Assembly (NCBI RefSeq): GCF_001625015.1
Contig: NZ_LVWJ02000014.1
Coordinates: 682,001 to 746,000 of the forward strand
DNA: 64,000 nt
Direction: 5' to 3'
DNA from: Lewinella sp. 4G2
GTDB taxonomy: Bacteria; Bacteroidota; Bacteroidia; Chitinophagales; Saprospiraceae
In this document: positions 43,361-51,738 of the stretch, piece by piece
How the letters are laid out: each line of letters starts with the position of its first letter
How positions within the stretch are numbered: the stretch's first letter is position 1
Position numbers and translations under genes: made by a program
Notes under the pieces: generated by a model
Database searches by the model: none
Seen by the model: the letters and a program-made list of their open reading frames with translations, nothing else
Told to the model about the DNA's origin: nothing

Positions 43361-43410
43361 AAACTAGCAACTCAACACTAGCAACTAGAAACTAAACACT
43401 AGAAACTGAC
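43361..43410. repeat. CTAGAAA heptamer repeat
   Basis: Units ACTAGAA/ACTAGCA and AACACTAG repeat with 7-nt spacing in the gap between divergent genes; related to the repeats at 15317 and 20697 but without the composite tail. Confidence 0.65.
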
Positions 43411-43415
43411 CCCCG

Positions 43416-43463
43416 TCTAAAAAATTAGTTGCCCATCTAAAAAAATAGACATACCTTCACCCC
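43416..43463 (+). promoter_or_regulatory. BlaI-type operator pair and promoter
   Basis: Two palindrome-like sites, TCTAAAAAATTAGT (43416-43429) and TCTAAAAAAATAGA (43436-43449), start 20 nt apart. A -33-like TTG (43429-43431) and a -7-like TACCTTCA (43452-43459) flank the second site, and the ATG follows 4 nt later. A BlaI dimer on these sites would block the promoter (inference from family behaviour). Confidence 0.6.
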
Positions 43464-43826
43464 ATGCAAGCACTCACCCGCAAGGAGGAAGAAGTACTCC
43501 GAATCCTCTTTAAACTCGAAAAGGCCTTCGTCAAGGACATCATCGCCGCCACGCCCGGCCCGAAGAAACCGGCCCACTCCACCGTCGCCACCCAGGTCAA
43601 GGGGCTCGTCACCAAGGGCTACGTGGCCTACGAGGATTTCGGCAACACCCACCGCTACTACCCCGCCATCCCCGCCGCGCAATTTTTCGGCCGCGACATC
43701 AAGCGCGTCGTCACCGATTTCTTCGGCGATAGCCACAAGGCCCTCGTCTCCCACTTCGCCAAAAACAAAAAAGTCAGCCGCCAGGACCTCGAAGACATCC
43801 TGCGCATGATCGACGAACAGGAATAA
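43464..43826 (+). CDS. BlaI/MecI/CopY-family repressor
   Basis: 120-residue winged-helix regulator: LTRKEEEVLRILFKLEKAFV, then the recognition helix region KPAHSTVATQVKGLVTKGYV and the wing YEDFGNTHRYYPAIP; the C-terminal part dimerises. Family members repress their own operon and are inactivated by the membrane metallopeptidase encoded next door. The gene is 21 nt upstream of that M56 gene, an operon. The inducing signal need not be a beta-lactam; no beta-lactamase is present. Confidence 0.9.
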   Translation: MQALTRKEEEVLRILFKLEKAFVKDIIAATPGPKKPAHSTVATQVKGLVTKGYVAYEDFGNTHRYYPAIPAAQFFGRDIKRVVTDFFGDSHKALVSHFAKNKKVSRQDLEDILRMIDEQE

Positions 43827-43847
43827 CACCTAAAACCATTTTAAGCC

Positions 43848-46508
43848 ATGAATTACCTATTAACGGCTTCCCTATTATTGCTGGTCATCTGGCCGGCCTA
43901 CGCCCTTTTACTCCGCTTTTCTTCCCGCTACGCCACCAACCGCAGCCTCCTGGTGCTGGGCATGTTGGCGGTCACCATCCTTCCGTTTGCGAAGTTGCCC
44001 AGCCCGGCGCCGGTCGTCTCCGAGCGCGTGCAACATTCCATCGAATACGTCGCGTCCACCGTCTCCAACGAGGCGGAGTTGGCGCTGCCGCGGGTGCCAA
44101 GTAATGGGGAAGAAACAGGACCGGCCCTCAGCCAGGGACCCACCTCCACCATTGAGGTCCAACGGGCCACTTCGGTACCGACTGATTACTGGTCCTACGG
44201 CTACCTGTCCGGTCTCCTCCTGTTGGGGTCCATCCTCTGTGGAAGGTTACTGAGCGTCCTTACCCTGCACCTGCGTTCGCGCCCAAAAAATGGGTACCGG
44301 GAACTCGCAGAAAATGCAACTGCCGGGCAGGCGTTCACCTTCGGCCGGACGATCTACGTCAGCCAGGACCTCCCCGCAAACGCGGACTTCCACCACATCC
44401 TGGACCATGAACGCGTCCACGCCAACCAGCTCCACTCGCTGGATATTCTGCTGAGCGAGATCTTCCTCTGCCTCTTCTGGTTCCACCCCGCGGCCTGGTG
44501 GCTGCGCGCCCAACTCCGGGCCAACCTGGAGTACCTCGTGGACCAACAAGTGATCCGCAACGGCGCCGATAAACGGGGCTACCAACTGGCGCTCGTCCGC
44601 CAGAGCCAGACGGCCGGCCAACTGGCCCTCGCCCTACCCTTCTCGGAACCCACCCTGCGCGGCCGCATCTCCCGCCTGACGGGGTTGCCCGAATACCGCG
44701 TCGTGGCCATCGGCGCCGCCCTGGCCTTCCTCGGTTGGTTCGGCGTGGCCGCCCTCGTCATCAATGGCACCCAGGACGACCCGTCGACCGATAACCTGTA
44801 CCTCGCCGCTTCCGCTACCGACGACGACGCTTGGGTGGCCTACTACGACCGGACGCTCCCCGCAGAACTGACCTCCTTCGAACTCTATACCGACCGAATG
44901 CTGACGGGCGAGGAATACCTGCGCGTGCGGGCCATGCTCGCCAAGGCGCCCGGCGTGAAATTGTACGTATTCAAGAACCAGTACGACCCCGGGCCGAGCC
45001 TGGAGATCCAGTACCACCAGCAGGAACCCGGGCGGATGCAACTCCGGCCAACGCCCCGCAACGGTAACATCTACATGATCGGCCTGGAAACCCGGGGCTC
45101 GGCCCTCGTCGCGCAGGACCACTTCGCGCCGGTGAGTATGGAATTCTGGGCACGGCACGAAACGCCCGGCGGCGGCAACGGCATGATCGTATACAACACC
45201 AGTACCCAGCCCAACTCCGCCATCGATTTCACCAGCCTGACGGAAGCGGACTTTACCGACGGACCGATCGTTTATTTCAACCGCCAACGCGTCGACCTGA
45301 ATGAGGGTACCTTCTCCGCTGCGGACAAGACCAGCAGCGACTACCGCATCAACGGCGTGGCCGTGGCCGAGTTAGGCCGGGATGAATGGACGAAAGTCCG
45401 CGTCGAGGGCCGCCCCCTCGAAAGCCCCAAAACCCGCCTCGCCCGCCTGGCCGGTCTGCTCGACGGGAATATTAGCAGGAGCCACCCCGCGCTCGGCAAA
45501 TTCGTCAAGCACGGCTTCACCTACCAGTCTTACTGGACGGACCCAGGGACCTTCCGCGCCTGGTACGAAAAGATCGACGTGAGCGATGACCGGCCCTGCA
45601 AGTGCCGCTACAACGATAACTCCGTCACGAAAGACTTTCTGCTGGACACTGAATTCGGCCCCAACGCCATGATGCAGATTGCCTACGACGACGGAACAAC
45701 GGATGCCATTAGCCTGATGGTGCTCGACGACTACCCGGAAGGCAGCTCCTTCCTGAATCGTGACCACGTCGAAATCGGTACGCCCGCCAACGGTGAGGAC
45801 GTCTCCGGGCCGGCCCAAAAAATTAATATCTACCTCAAGCGCCTCCCCTCCCCCAACGAGGTGGACTGGATCAGCCACTACCTGGCGGATTTCCCCGGGT
45901 ACCAACTCCGCCTCTACCAAAATTGTACCGACGCCGCCGGCAGCCTCACCCTGAACTTGGGCGACGCGCGCGGCAAGACCTGGGGCTTCGACAACTGGCC
46001 GATCGACCAATCTTCGGACCGCGTCCGCCAGATCAACCTCACCCGCTACCCGGGGGCCGGCGTGCGGGCCAGCACCAACGCTAATGCCCTCTGGCCACCG
46101 GAGGCCGGCGACTACGCTTTCGCCATCGAGGTGGATGGCCGCATGACCGTCTTCGAAGGCTACACCAACCCCTCCTACGACCCCGTAGGCCTGGACCGCC
46201 CCTTCGCCATGGACCGCTTCCGCTGCCTCATGTACGGCGACGACATCCCCCAAACCACGGAAGCCCAGTGGATATCTACCTACCATGATGGCAGCCTCAA
46301 CAAGATGGACTACGTCCTCCAAACCCTGGAAGAACACGACTACCAGGACCGCCCCGTCACCTTCTACCTGAACGATAAACCCATCAGCTTCGAAGCCTTC
46401 GTAGAAACCGATGGTGGCTCCAACTCCACCGTCTACATCGGCGGCCTCCCCAACCGCCCCGGCTCCCCAATCTACGTGCAATTGGATGATGTGAGCGTGG
46501 TGCGGTAG
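43848..46508 (+). CDS. BlaR1-like M56 membrane metallopeptidase with long extracellular region
   Basis: 886 residues. N-terminal membrane helices (LLTASLLLLVIWPAYALLL, RSLLVLGMLAVTILPFA, YGYLSGLLLLGSILCGRLL) and the zinc motif HERVH (~residue 187) in ILDHERVHANQLHSLD; NLEYLVDQQVI follows, as in BlaR1/MecR1. A last membrane helix (VVAIGAALAFLGWFGVAALV) precedes ~580 residues outside the cytoplasm, with repeated WxxxY-type units (DDAWVAYYDRTLPAELTSFE; EVDWISHYLADFPGYQLRLY; EAQWISTYHDGSLNKMDYVL), probably a sensor; there is no penicillin-binding domain. Two 17-bp dispersed motifs lie in the loop between helices. Confidence 0.85.
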   Translation: MNYLLTASLLLLVIWPAYALLLRFSSRYATNRSLLVLGMLAVTILPFAKLPSPAPVVSERVQHSIEYVASTVSNEAELALPRVPSNGEETGPALSQGPTSTIEVQRATSVPTDYWSYGYLSGLLLLGSILCGRLLSVLTLHLRSRPKNGYRELAENATAGQAFTFGRTIYVSQDLPANADFHHILDHERVHANQLHSLDILLSEIFLCLFWFHPAAWWLRAQLRANLEYLVDQQVIRNGADKRGYQLALVRQSQTAGQLALALPFSEPTLRGRISRLTGLPEYRVVAIGAALAFLGWFGVAALVINGTQDDPSTDNLYLAASATDDDAWVAYYDRTLPAELTSFELYTDRMLTGEEYLRVRAMLAKAPGVKLYVFKNQYDPGPSLEIQYHQQEPGRMQLRPTPRNGNIYMIGLETRGSALVAQDHFAPVSMEFWARHETPGGGNGMIVYNTSTQPNSAIDFTSLTEADFTDGPIVYFNRQRVDLNEGTFSAADKTSSDYRINGVAVAELGRDEWTKVRVEGRPLESPKTRLARLAGLLDGNISRSHPALGKFVKHGFTYQSYWTDPGTFRAWYEKIDVSDDRPCKCRYNDNSVTKDFLLDTEFGPNAMMQIAYDDGTTDAISLMVLDDYPEGSSFLNRDHVEIGTPANGEDVSGPAQKINIYLKRLPSPNEVDWISHYLADFPGYQLRLYQNCTDAAGSLTLNLGDARGKTWGFDNWPIDQSSDRVRQINLTRYPGAGVRASTNANALWPPEAGDYAFAIEVDGRMTVFEGYTNPSYDPVGLDRPFAMDRFRCLMYGDDIPQTTEAQWISTYHDGSLNKMDYVLQTLEEHDYQDRPVTFYLNDKPISFEAFVETDGGSNSTVYIGGLPNRPGSPIYVQLDDVSVVR

Positions 46509-46600
46509 GTCCAATCTCTTGGATTGGGAACCTCCCACCTCGCCATCACACTATCACGCCTGTCACACTATTACGCTATCACGCATGTCTCGCCTATAAC

Positions 46601-46638
46601 GTCTCCCCTCTCCTCTGGAGAGGGGCCGGGGGAGAGGG
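46601..46638. repeat. REP-like palindrome, second copy
   Basis: GTCTCCCCTCTCCTCTGGAG then AGGGGCCGGGGGAGAGG, matching 10921-10979 without its loop insert. The gap 46509-46674 also holds a hairpin (CCAATCTCTTGGATTGG) just after the M56 stop and a short array of CACACTAT/TCACGC units (46546-46590). Confidence 0.6.
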
Positions 46639-46674
46639 CTACACGAGGACCAAAACCCAAACAATAACACCTTC

Positions 46675-47484
46675 ATGAAAATTCAAATTCTAGCCCTCCT
46701 CCTAACCCTCCTAACCACCTGCTCCCAGTCCCCAAAAGCCTCCGACACCCCCCTCACCACCCTCCACAAACTCAGCCTCGGCGAGATCGTGGAGTGGGAG
46801 CGCCGCGGTGCCTTTGAGTTGGAGGACGCCGCCTTCGTCAATGTCTACGACCAACCCATCGGTGAGGCGGAGAAGGACCTCGTGAGCGCCGGCGGGGCCG
46901 GGTTCGATTACTACTCCAACGGTGAAGCGATTGAGAAAGTCCTGGTGCGGCCCCAGATTTACCAGGACAACATCATCAAGATCCTCCGCCACCGCGCTCA
47001 GGACGACCCCTTGGCGGACTACACCATCAGCGACCGGTACTGCGACTCCATTTCCACGGTGATCGACGGTGTGATCGAACGCGACCAGGGCGTCCGCAAT
47101 GGCTCCCTGGCTGGCGACATGCGGACGGTCGACGCCGAAAACCAGGCCATCATGGTCTCTATCTTCGAGTCCTGCGGCGACATGTACGAGGAGCTGACGG
47201 GCAACCAGATCCGCAGCCTCTGGTTCGTCGCCCAGCACAGCGACGCCGAATTGATGGCCTACTACTACCCCTGGTTCTACGAAGCCGTGGAGCGGGGCCG
47301 CATGAACAGTTCCACCTTCGCCCTGATGATCGATCGCCTCCTGATGTACCACGATTACCCCCAGGAGTACGGCTCCCAAATCCAAAATGGCGACCTCTAC
47401 CCCGTCCGCGACCGAGCCAACCTCAACGTCATCCGCGAAAGTGTGGGTTTGGGGCCGATTGAGGAGTATTTAGCGCGGTTTTAG
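46675..47484 (+). CDS. DUF6624-like lipoprotein
   Basis: 269 residues. MKIQILALLLTLLTTC is a probable lipoprotein signal (LTTC). The C-terminal half follows the DUF6624 pattern: GNQIRSLWFVAQHSDAEL, YYYPWFYEAVERGRMNSSTF, MIDRLLMYHDYPQEYGSQIQ and ESVGLGPIEEYLARF. DUF6624 proteins have no known activity. Codon use is rich in C-ending codons, like the M56 gene before it. Single gene. Confidence 0.75.
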   Translation: MKIQILALLLTLLTTCSQSPKASDTPLTTLHKLSLGEIVEWERRGAFELEDAAFVNVYDQPIGEAEKDLVSAGGAGFDYYSNGEAIEKVLVRPQIYQDNIIKILRHRAQDDPLADYTISDRYCDSISTVIDGVIERDQGVRNGSLAGDMRTVDAENQAIMVSIFESCGDMYEELTGNQIRSLWFVAQHSDAELMAYYYPWFYEAVERGRMNSSTFALMIDRLLMYHDYPQEYGSQIQNGDLYPVRDRANLNVIRESVGLGPIEEYLARF

Positions 47485-47681
47485 GCGTTTGCATCCACCT
47501 TACTTCACTCTCCTACCCGTTGCAAGACTACCAGATCGCCGGAAGAAAGGGAATGTCGAATAGCCAAAATAAGCGTCCTCCTTTTTCAAGTAGCAGTGGG
47601 CGCTGCCGCGGGTGCAGGGTTTAGGGACGGAGGAGCGGGGGATGTGGGCGGTGGCCGGTCAGTCCGTACTTTAGGGCCGTT

Positions 47682-49217
47682 ATGCTGAATATCCGATTAC
47701 TGTTCTTACTGCTGCTGTGCGGTCCCGTTTGCCCCTACTTCGCCGGCACCTGCGTCAGCGCCCAAACGCTTACCCTGCACGAACGGACCCTGGCTTCGCT
47801 GCCGGACTACGAGGCCTTCCTCTCCATCCCGAACGACGCCCGCAAGGAGGGACAATTGGAACCTAACCTGCAGTGGCTCGAACGGGAATTTAGTAAGCGG
47901 GGATTCAGCAGCAAGCGCCTCCCGAACGCCGGGCTCGACCTCGTGCTGTTCACCTTCCCTGCCACCGAGCCGGACGCCGAAACCGTCCTCTTTTACGGCC
48001 ACGTCGACGGGCAAAGTGTGGACCCCGGCAAGTGGAAGTTGGCCCCACCCTTCCAACCCACTTACGGTACGATGGCCGTCAACGCCGCCGGCGAAGTGGA
48101 GTACACCGCCGCGGAACTTCCGGCGGACCCCACTGCTTCCGACGTCCGCCTCTTCGCCCGCTCGGCCAGCGACGCCAAGGCCCCGATCATGATGTTTTTG
48201 ATCGCCTGGGACCACCTCGTCGCCAGCGGCAAACGACCGAACTACACGGTAAAATTTGTCGCCGACAGCATGGAAGAAGCCCAGGCGCCGGACCTCGAGG
48301 GGATGGTCCGGACCCACCGCAACAGCCTGGCGGCCGACCACCTGGTGATCCTCGACGGGCCCGTCCACGCCACCAACCAACCGACGCTGATGGGCGGCGC
48401 ACGTGGTATCGCCACCGCCCGGCTGACGGTCTACGGGCCCCGGCTCGCCCTCCACAGTGGGCACTACGGAAACTACGCACCCAACCCCGCCCTCGGGCTG
48501 GCCCAACTTCTGGCCGGCATGAAGGATACCCACGGCCGCGTCATCATCCCCGGCTACTACGACGGGATTGAGATCGACGCTACCAGCCGCGCCATGATGG
48601 CCGCCGTGCCGGACGACACTACGCGGCTGCACCCTCAACTTGGCTTTACGGGTCACGATGCCATCGGTAACAACCTTCAGGAAGCCCTGCAGTACCCTAG
48701 CCTCAATATCCGCGGCATGCGGAGTGGCTGGGTGGGCGCCGCCGCCCGGACGATCATCCCCGCCACCGCCGTCGCCAACCTGGACCTGCGATTGGTCGCG
48801 GAAACGGAGGGTGACCGCCTACTGAAACTGCTGGAGCAATACATCCTGGACCAGGGCTACTTCCTCATCGAAGACGGCCGCGAACCGACCGACGCCGAAC
48901 GCGCCGCTCACCCCCGCCTGGCTTCCTTTTCGGGGCGCACTTCCTACGCCGCCTTCCGCACGGACCTGAACGGGCCGACGGGTACCTGGCTCCAGTCCGC
49001 CCTCCGCCGGACTTTTGAGCGGGAGCCCATCTTAATTCGGACGATGGGTGGCTCCGTCCCCATCGCACCCTTCGTGACTACGCTGGATGTCCCCGCCGTC
49101 GTCCTCCCCCTCGTCAATCCGGACAACAACCAGCACGCGCCTAATGAGAATATCTTGCTGCGGAATTACTTTCGGGGGGTCGAGACCTTGTACGGAGTAT
49201 TGGGGGAGAAGATGTAG
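47682..49217 (+). CDS. exported M20-family metallopeptidase
   Basis: 511 residues. A signal peptide (LLFLLLLCGPVCPYFAGTC...AQ) is followed by an M20-type peptidase fold: VLFYGHVDGQSVDPGKW holds the first metal His/Asp, LFARSASDAKAPIMMFL the bridging Asp, ADSMEEAQAPDLE the catalytic/metal Glu pair, and VILDGPV a later metal Asp. A lid domain (GNNLQEALQYPSLNIRGMRS) is followed by the terminal His region (NNQHAPNENILLRNY). Likely cuts small peptides or aminoacyl compounds in the periplasm. TACTTTAG lies 7 nt before the ATG. The signal peptide and the upstream gap each contain a 17-bp motif. Confidence 0.85.
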   Translation: MLNIRLLFLLLLCGPVCPYFAGTCVSAQTLTLHERTLASLPDYEAFLSIPNDARKEGQLEPNLQWLEREFSKRGFSSKRLPNAGLDLVLFTFPATEPDAETVLFYGHVDGQSVDPGKWKLAPPFQPTYGTMAVNAAGEVEYTAAELPADPTASDVRLFARSASDAKAPIMMFLIAWDHLVASGKRPNYTVKFVADSMEEAQAPDLEGMVRTHRNSLAADHLVILDGPVHATNQPTLMGGARGIATARLTVYGPRLALHSGHYGNYAPNPALGLAQLLAGMKDTHGRVIIPGYYDGIEIDATSRAMMAAVPDDTTRLHPQLGFTGHDAIGNNLQEALQYPSLNIRGMRSGWVGAAARTIIPATAVANLDLRLVAETEGDRLLKLLEQYILDQGYFLIEDGREPTDAERAAHPRLASFSGRTSYAAFRTDLNGPTGTWLQSALRRTFEREPILIRTMGGSVPIAPFVTTLDVPAVVLPLVNPDNNQHAPNENILLRNYFRGVETLYGVLGEKM

Positions 49218-49218
49218 G

Positions 49219-49917
49219 TCAGCCGTTAAAATACCCGTACAACTGGTACACGAACAACCCAATACCAGCAACGATCAGGTACCAGTTCATTGCCCGGTAA
49301 AAAGCTGCGTAACTCTTCAGCCGTTGCCACTGGGTAATGAGGAACACAATGGGAATCAAAGCCAGAACTTGCCCCAACTCAACCCCAACATTAAAACTGA
49401 CGATCTTGGCCAGGAAGGAGCCGGCACCCAGGTCGAAGGACTGCAAACGTGTCGAAAGACCCAGCCCGTGGATGAGTCCAAAAACGAATACCATTGAGAG
49501 TAAGGGTGGAGATTTTACGTCCAATAACTTCGTGAAGCCCCCCAGGTTTTCAAAGCCTTTATAAAGTACGCTCAGCGCAATCACGGCGTCGATCAGGTGC
49601 TCGTCCACCCGTACTCCCAAGTACGTTGCCCCGATGAGGGTAATGCTGTGGCCCACCGTAAAAACGGTGATGAAACGGACAATATCCTTAAACCCCTTCA
49701 GGTAAAAGATCACCCCGGCAAGGAAAAGCAAGTGGTCATATCCCGTTAGCATGTGCTTAGCACCAACGTAGATGTAGGCCAATAGGCCACCTTCAGCGAG
49801 GGTAGCCTGGTCCGAATCACTGACGCCGTGGGCCAGGAGTAGAGTTGGCAGTAGCAACAGACAAAAGCCTGCCAGGCCGCGTAGCTTAATAGTTCTCACG
49901 GGCATTCGCTTTACCAT
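49219..49917 (-). CDS. HupE/UreJ-like metal permease
   Basis: About 232 residues with a signal peptide and six or so membrane helices. The first conserved segment AYIYVGAKHMLTGYDHLLFL contains the HxxxxxDH motif of HupE/UreJ; later segments are FTVGHSITL and FGLIHGLGLSTRL, each with the family's His. HupE/UreJ proteins take up nickel or cobalt. The start codon is not fixed (49917 or 49905); both overlap the end of the upstream gene, showing co-transcription with the His-rich protein. Confidence 0.82.
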   Translation of the reverse strand: MVKRMPVRTIKLRGLAGFCLLLLPTLLLAHGVSDSDQATLAEGGLLAYIYVGAKHMLTGYDHLLFLAGVIFYLKGFKDIVRFITVFTVGHSITLIGATYLGVRVDEHLIDAVIALSVLYKGFENLGGFTKLLDVKSPPLLSMVFVFGLIHGLGLSTRLQSFDLGAGSFLAKIVSFNVGVELGQVLALIPIVFLITQWQRLKSYAAFYRAMNWYLIVAGIGLFVYQLYGYFNG

Positions 49918-50950
49918 TGAAGTAAAAGAAGAGCACCCCGACAAACACGAGACTGGCTATCCAGAAGACCCACCCGGGCAGGCCAGCCTCGTGGTCGTGG
50001 CCTTCACCCTGGTCGTGCGCGTGCTGGTGCCCGTGGTCGTGCGTGTGCTCGGCCTCGGTTCCGTGGCTATGGCCGTGGTCGGTGTGGGCCCCGTGCGCGT
50101 GGCCGTGGCCAAGCTCAAAAGTCAGCGTGGCCCAGTTGCTTTCGTGGGTCAGCCCTGGTTCATTGATGGGTACAAGGTTGATCGTTCGCAGGTACCAGAC
50201 ACCTTCGCTGGGGAGCTTAGCGGTGATCATGCCATTGGCGTCCGTCCGCATTTGCTCAATGCCTGCGTGGCTGTGGCCACCGTCTTCAGCGTGCTCATGC
50301 TCGTGGGCGTCGGTATGCGCGTGGCCGTGGGCGTGGTCATTACCTAGGTAGACGAGTTGATCTCCAAGTGGCGCCCCGTCAAATAGTAGCTGTACCTGCA
50401 TTTCATCGCCGGGTTTCAGGGAATACGGATTTGATTGTGGTACGAATTCGATCGGGTAGCCGAGGGGGGTAGCCCAGTCGTCGGTTAATTTATCACCAAC
50501 CTGAAAGATGGTTTTGACGTGCTTTGAGTAGCGTTCTACGGCGTCCGTATGGCGAGCGGGGTCGGCCTTGCGTTCAGCCAGGAGGTCAAGAATACCGTCG
50601 TGTTCGAGGTAGCCGTTGAAGGCCTCGGCGTCCATTTCGATGGAGCGAGCGCGGGTGGATACCCCGGCAACGTACGTACCCGGGGCACCGGTTTTAAAGG
50701 TGAGCACCGTCGCCATTCCTACTTCAGACCACTGGCTCGTGTCCACGGTCCGTCGCTTTCCGTTGCCCAGAATACTTACGTCCTGCATTCGGTCGCGGGT
50801 AATGACGTTCTCACTTTCTTCAAAAGTGCCGTTGAATAACTCCAGGGAAACCAATTTGTCCTGCGGCAAAAAGTAGGTATCCAGTTTTAGGAACATATCG
50901 TGGCTACTCAGGAGCAGCACGGCGGCAAACAAAGTAAGGAGGTGCTTCAT
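49886..50950 (-). CDS. His-rich DUF4198-like periplasmic metal-binding protein
   Basis: 354 residues. Signal peptide (MKHLLTLFAAVLLLS), then a DUF4198-type beta domain (HDMFLKLDTYFLPQDKLVSL ... PIEFVPQSNPYSLKPGDEMQ), a His-rich insert (HAHGHAHTDAHEHEHAEDGG), more sheet (SEGVWYLRTINLVP), a second His-rich stretch (HGHSHGTEAEHTHDHGHQHA) and a C-terminal membrane helix (WVFWIASLVFVGVLFFYF). DUF4198 domains are used by nickel/cobalt uptake systems. Joined to HupE by gene overlap: the pair probably captures a divalent metal and passes it to the permease. Confidence 0.8.
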   Translation of the reverse strand: MKHLLTLFAAVLLLSSHDMFLKLDTYFLPQDKLVSLELFNGTFEESENVITRDRMQDVSILGNGKRRTVDTSQWSEVGMATVLTFKTGAPGTYVAGVSTRARSIEMDAEAFNGYLEHDGILDLLAERKADPARHTDAVERYSKHVKTIFQVGDKLTDDWATPLGYPIEFVPQSNPYSLKPGDEMQVQLLFDGAPLGDQLVYLGNDHAHGHAHTDAHEHEHAEDGGHSHAGIEQMRTDANGMITAKLPSEGVWYLRTINLVPINEPGLTHESNWATLTFELGHGHAHGAHTDHGHSHGTEAEHTHDHGHQHAHDQGEGHDHEAGLPGWVFWIASLVFVGVLFFYFNGKANARENY

Positions 50951-51174
50951 CACGGGATGTATTTATGGCTAGCTAGGCACAACTTACGGATAGGTGGAGA
51001 ACTAGCAACAATTATGCGCTGCCGCGGGTGCCAGGTAAGTAGGAAAGGCGGCGGATGGGTGGCGGGTACACACCGGTTGAAAGCTCAGGTCACGGCTGCT
51101 ACCCTTGAAGTAGAGATTGTCCTCGGCAAAGTGGTAAAGACTAAGAGCGATAACTTATGAGAACCTTCAGGCAC

Positions 51175-51492
51175 CTACCGCTGCTTCGCCACCCATTCCA
51201 CGTGCCTGGCAATCCGCTCATCGGCGAGTAACAACTCCTTCGTATTGTACTCCCGCGCCAGCTCCTTCTCGTCCGGGATGAGCCGGTGGATGCCCTTGTG
51301 GCACTTCCGGCAGATGCTGATGCGGCGGTGCGTCATATCCTCCTTCGTGAACCGCTTTTGGAAGTACTTCTTACCGTGTACGGCGCGGGGGATGAGGTGG
51401 TGCTCAGTGAGGGGTTTGGTGCGGCCGCAGAGTTCGCAGGTGCCTTGGGGGCCGGTCATCCTTTCGGTGTAGTTTTTTCCTTTGCGGGGCAT
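51175..51492 (-). CDS. small HNH endonuclease-like protein
   Basis: 105 residues. CELCGRTKPLTEHHLIPRAV and ISICRKCHKGIHRLIPDEKE give two CxxC zinc knuckles around an HH (Asp/His-His) site and a final His, the ordinary HNH layout. Stand-alone gene with no restriction or phage neighbour; role unknown. Upstream gap 50951-51174 carries one 17-bp motif. Confidence 0.82.
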   Translation of the reverse strand: MPRKGKNYTERMTGPQGTCELCGRTKPLTEHHLIPRAVHGKKYFQKRFTKEDMTHRRISICRKCHKGIHRLIPDEKELAREYNTKELLLADERIARHVEWVAKQR

Positions 51493-51630
51493 GGGGTGGG
51501 GATTGGGGTGCTTCTTTGGCTTGGCGTTTAATGTTCAGAGCATTCGCTTCGCTTGGCGTCTTTTTGCTTGCCGTTTGCTTTGCTTAGCATCTGTCTTGTT
51601 TGCCAATCGCTTCGCTTGGCATACTTTCTG

Positions 51631-51738
51631 CGAACGGCTGAAGCCGTTCGGGACTGGCGCCCTGCGGGCGGGTACGGCTGAAGCCGGACCCTACGGGTTG
51701 GGGCTGCGGCCAATAGCTATGATAGCTGAAGCTATCGC
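51631..51738. repeat. REP-like palindromes ACGGCTGAAGCCGT and relatives
   Basis: Three successive palindromes: GAACGGCTGAAGCCGTTC, a GGCGCCCTGCGGGCGGGTACGG unit with GGCTGAAGCCGG, and GATAGCTGAAGCTATC. A closely related element lies at 57862-57946. The last unit is inside the CHAT gene and encodes part of its C-terminal helix. The adjoining 51535-51625 has loose CGCTTCGCTTGGC repeats. Confidence 0.7.
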
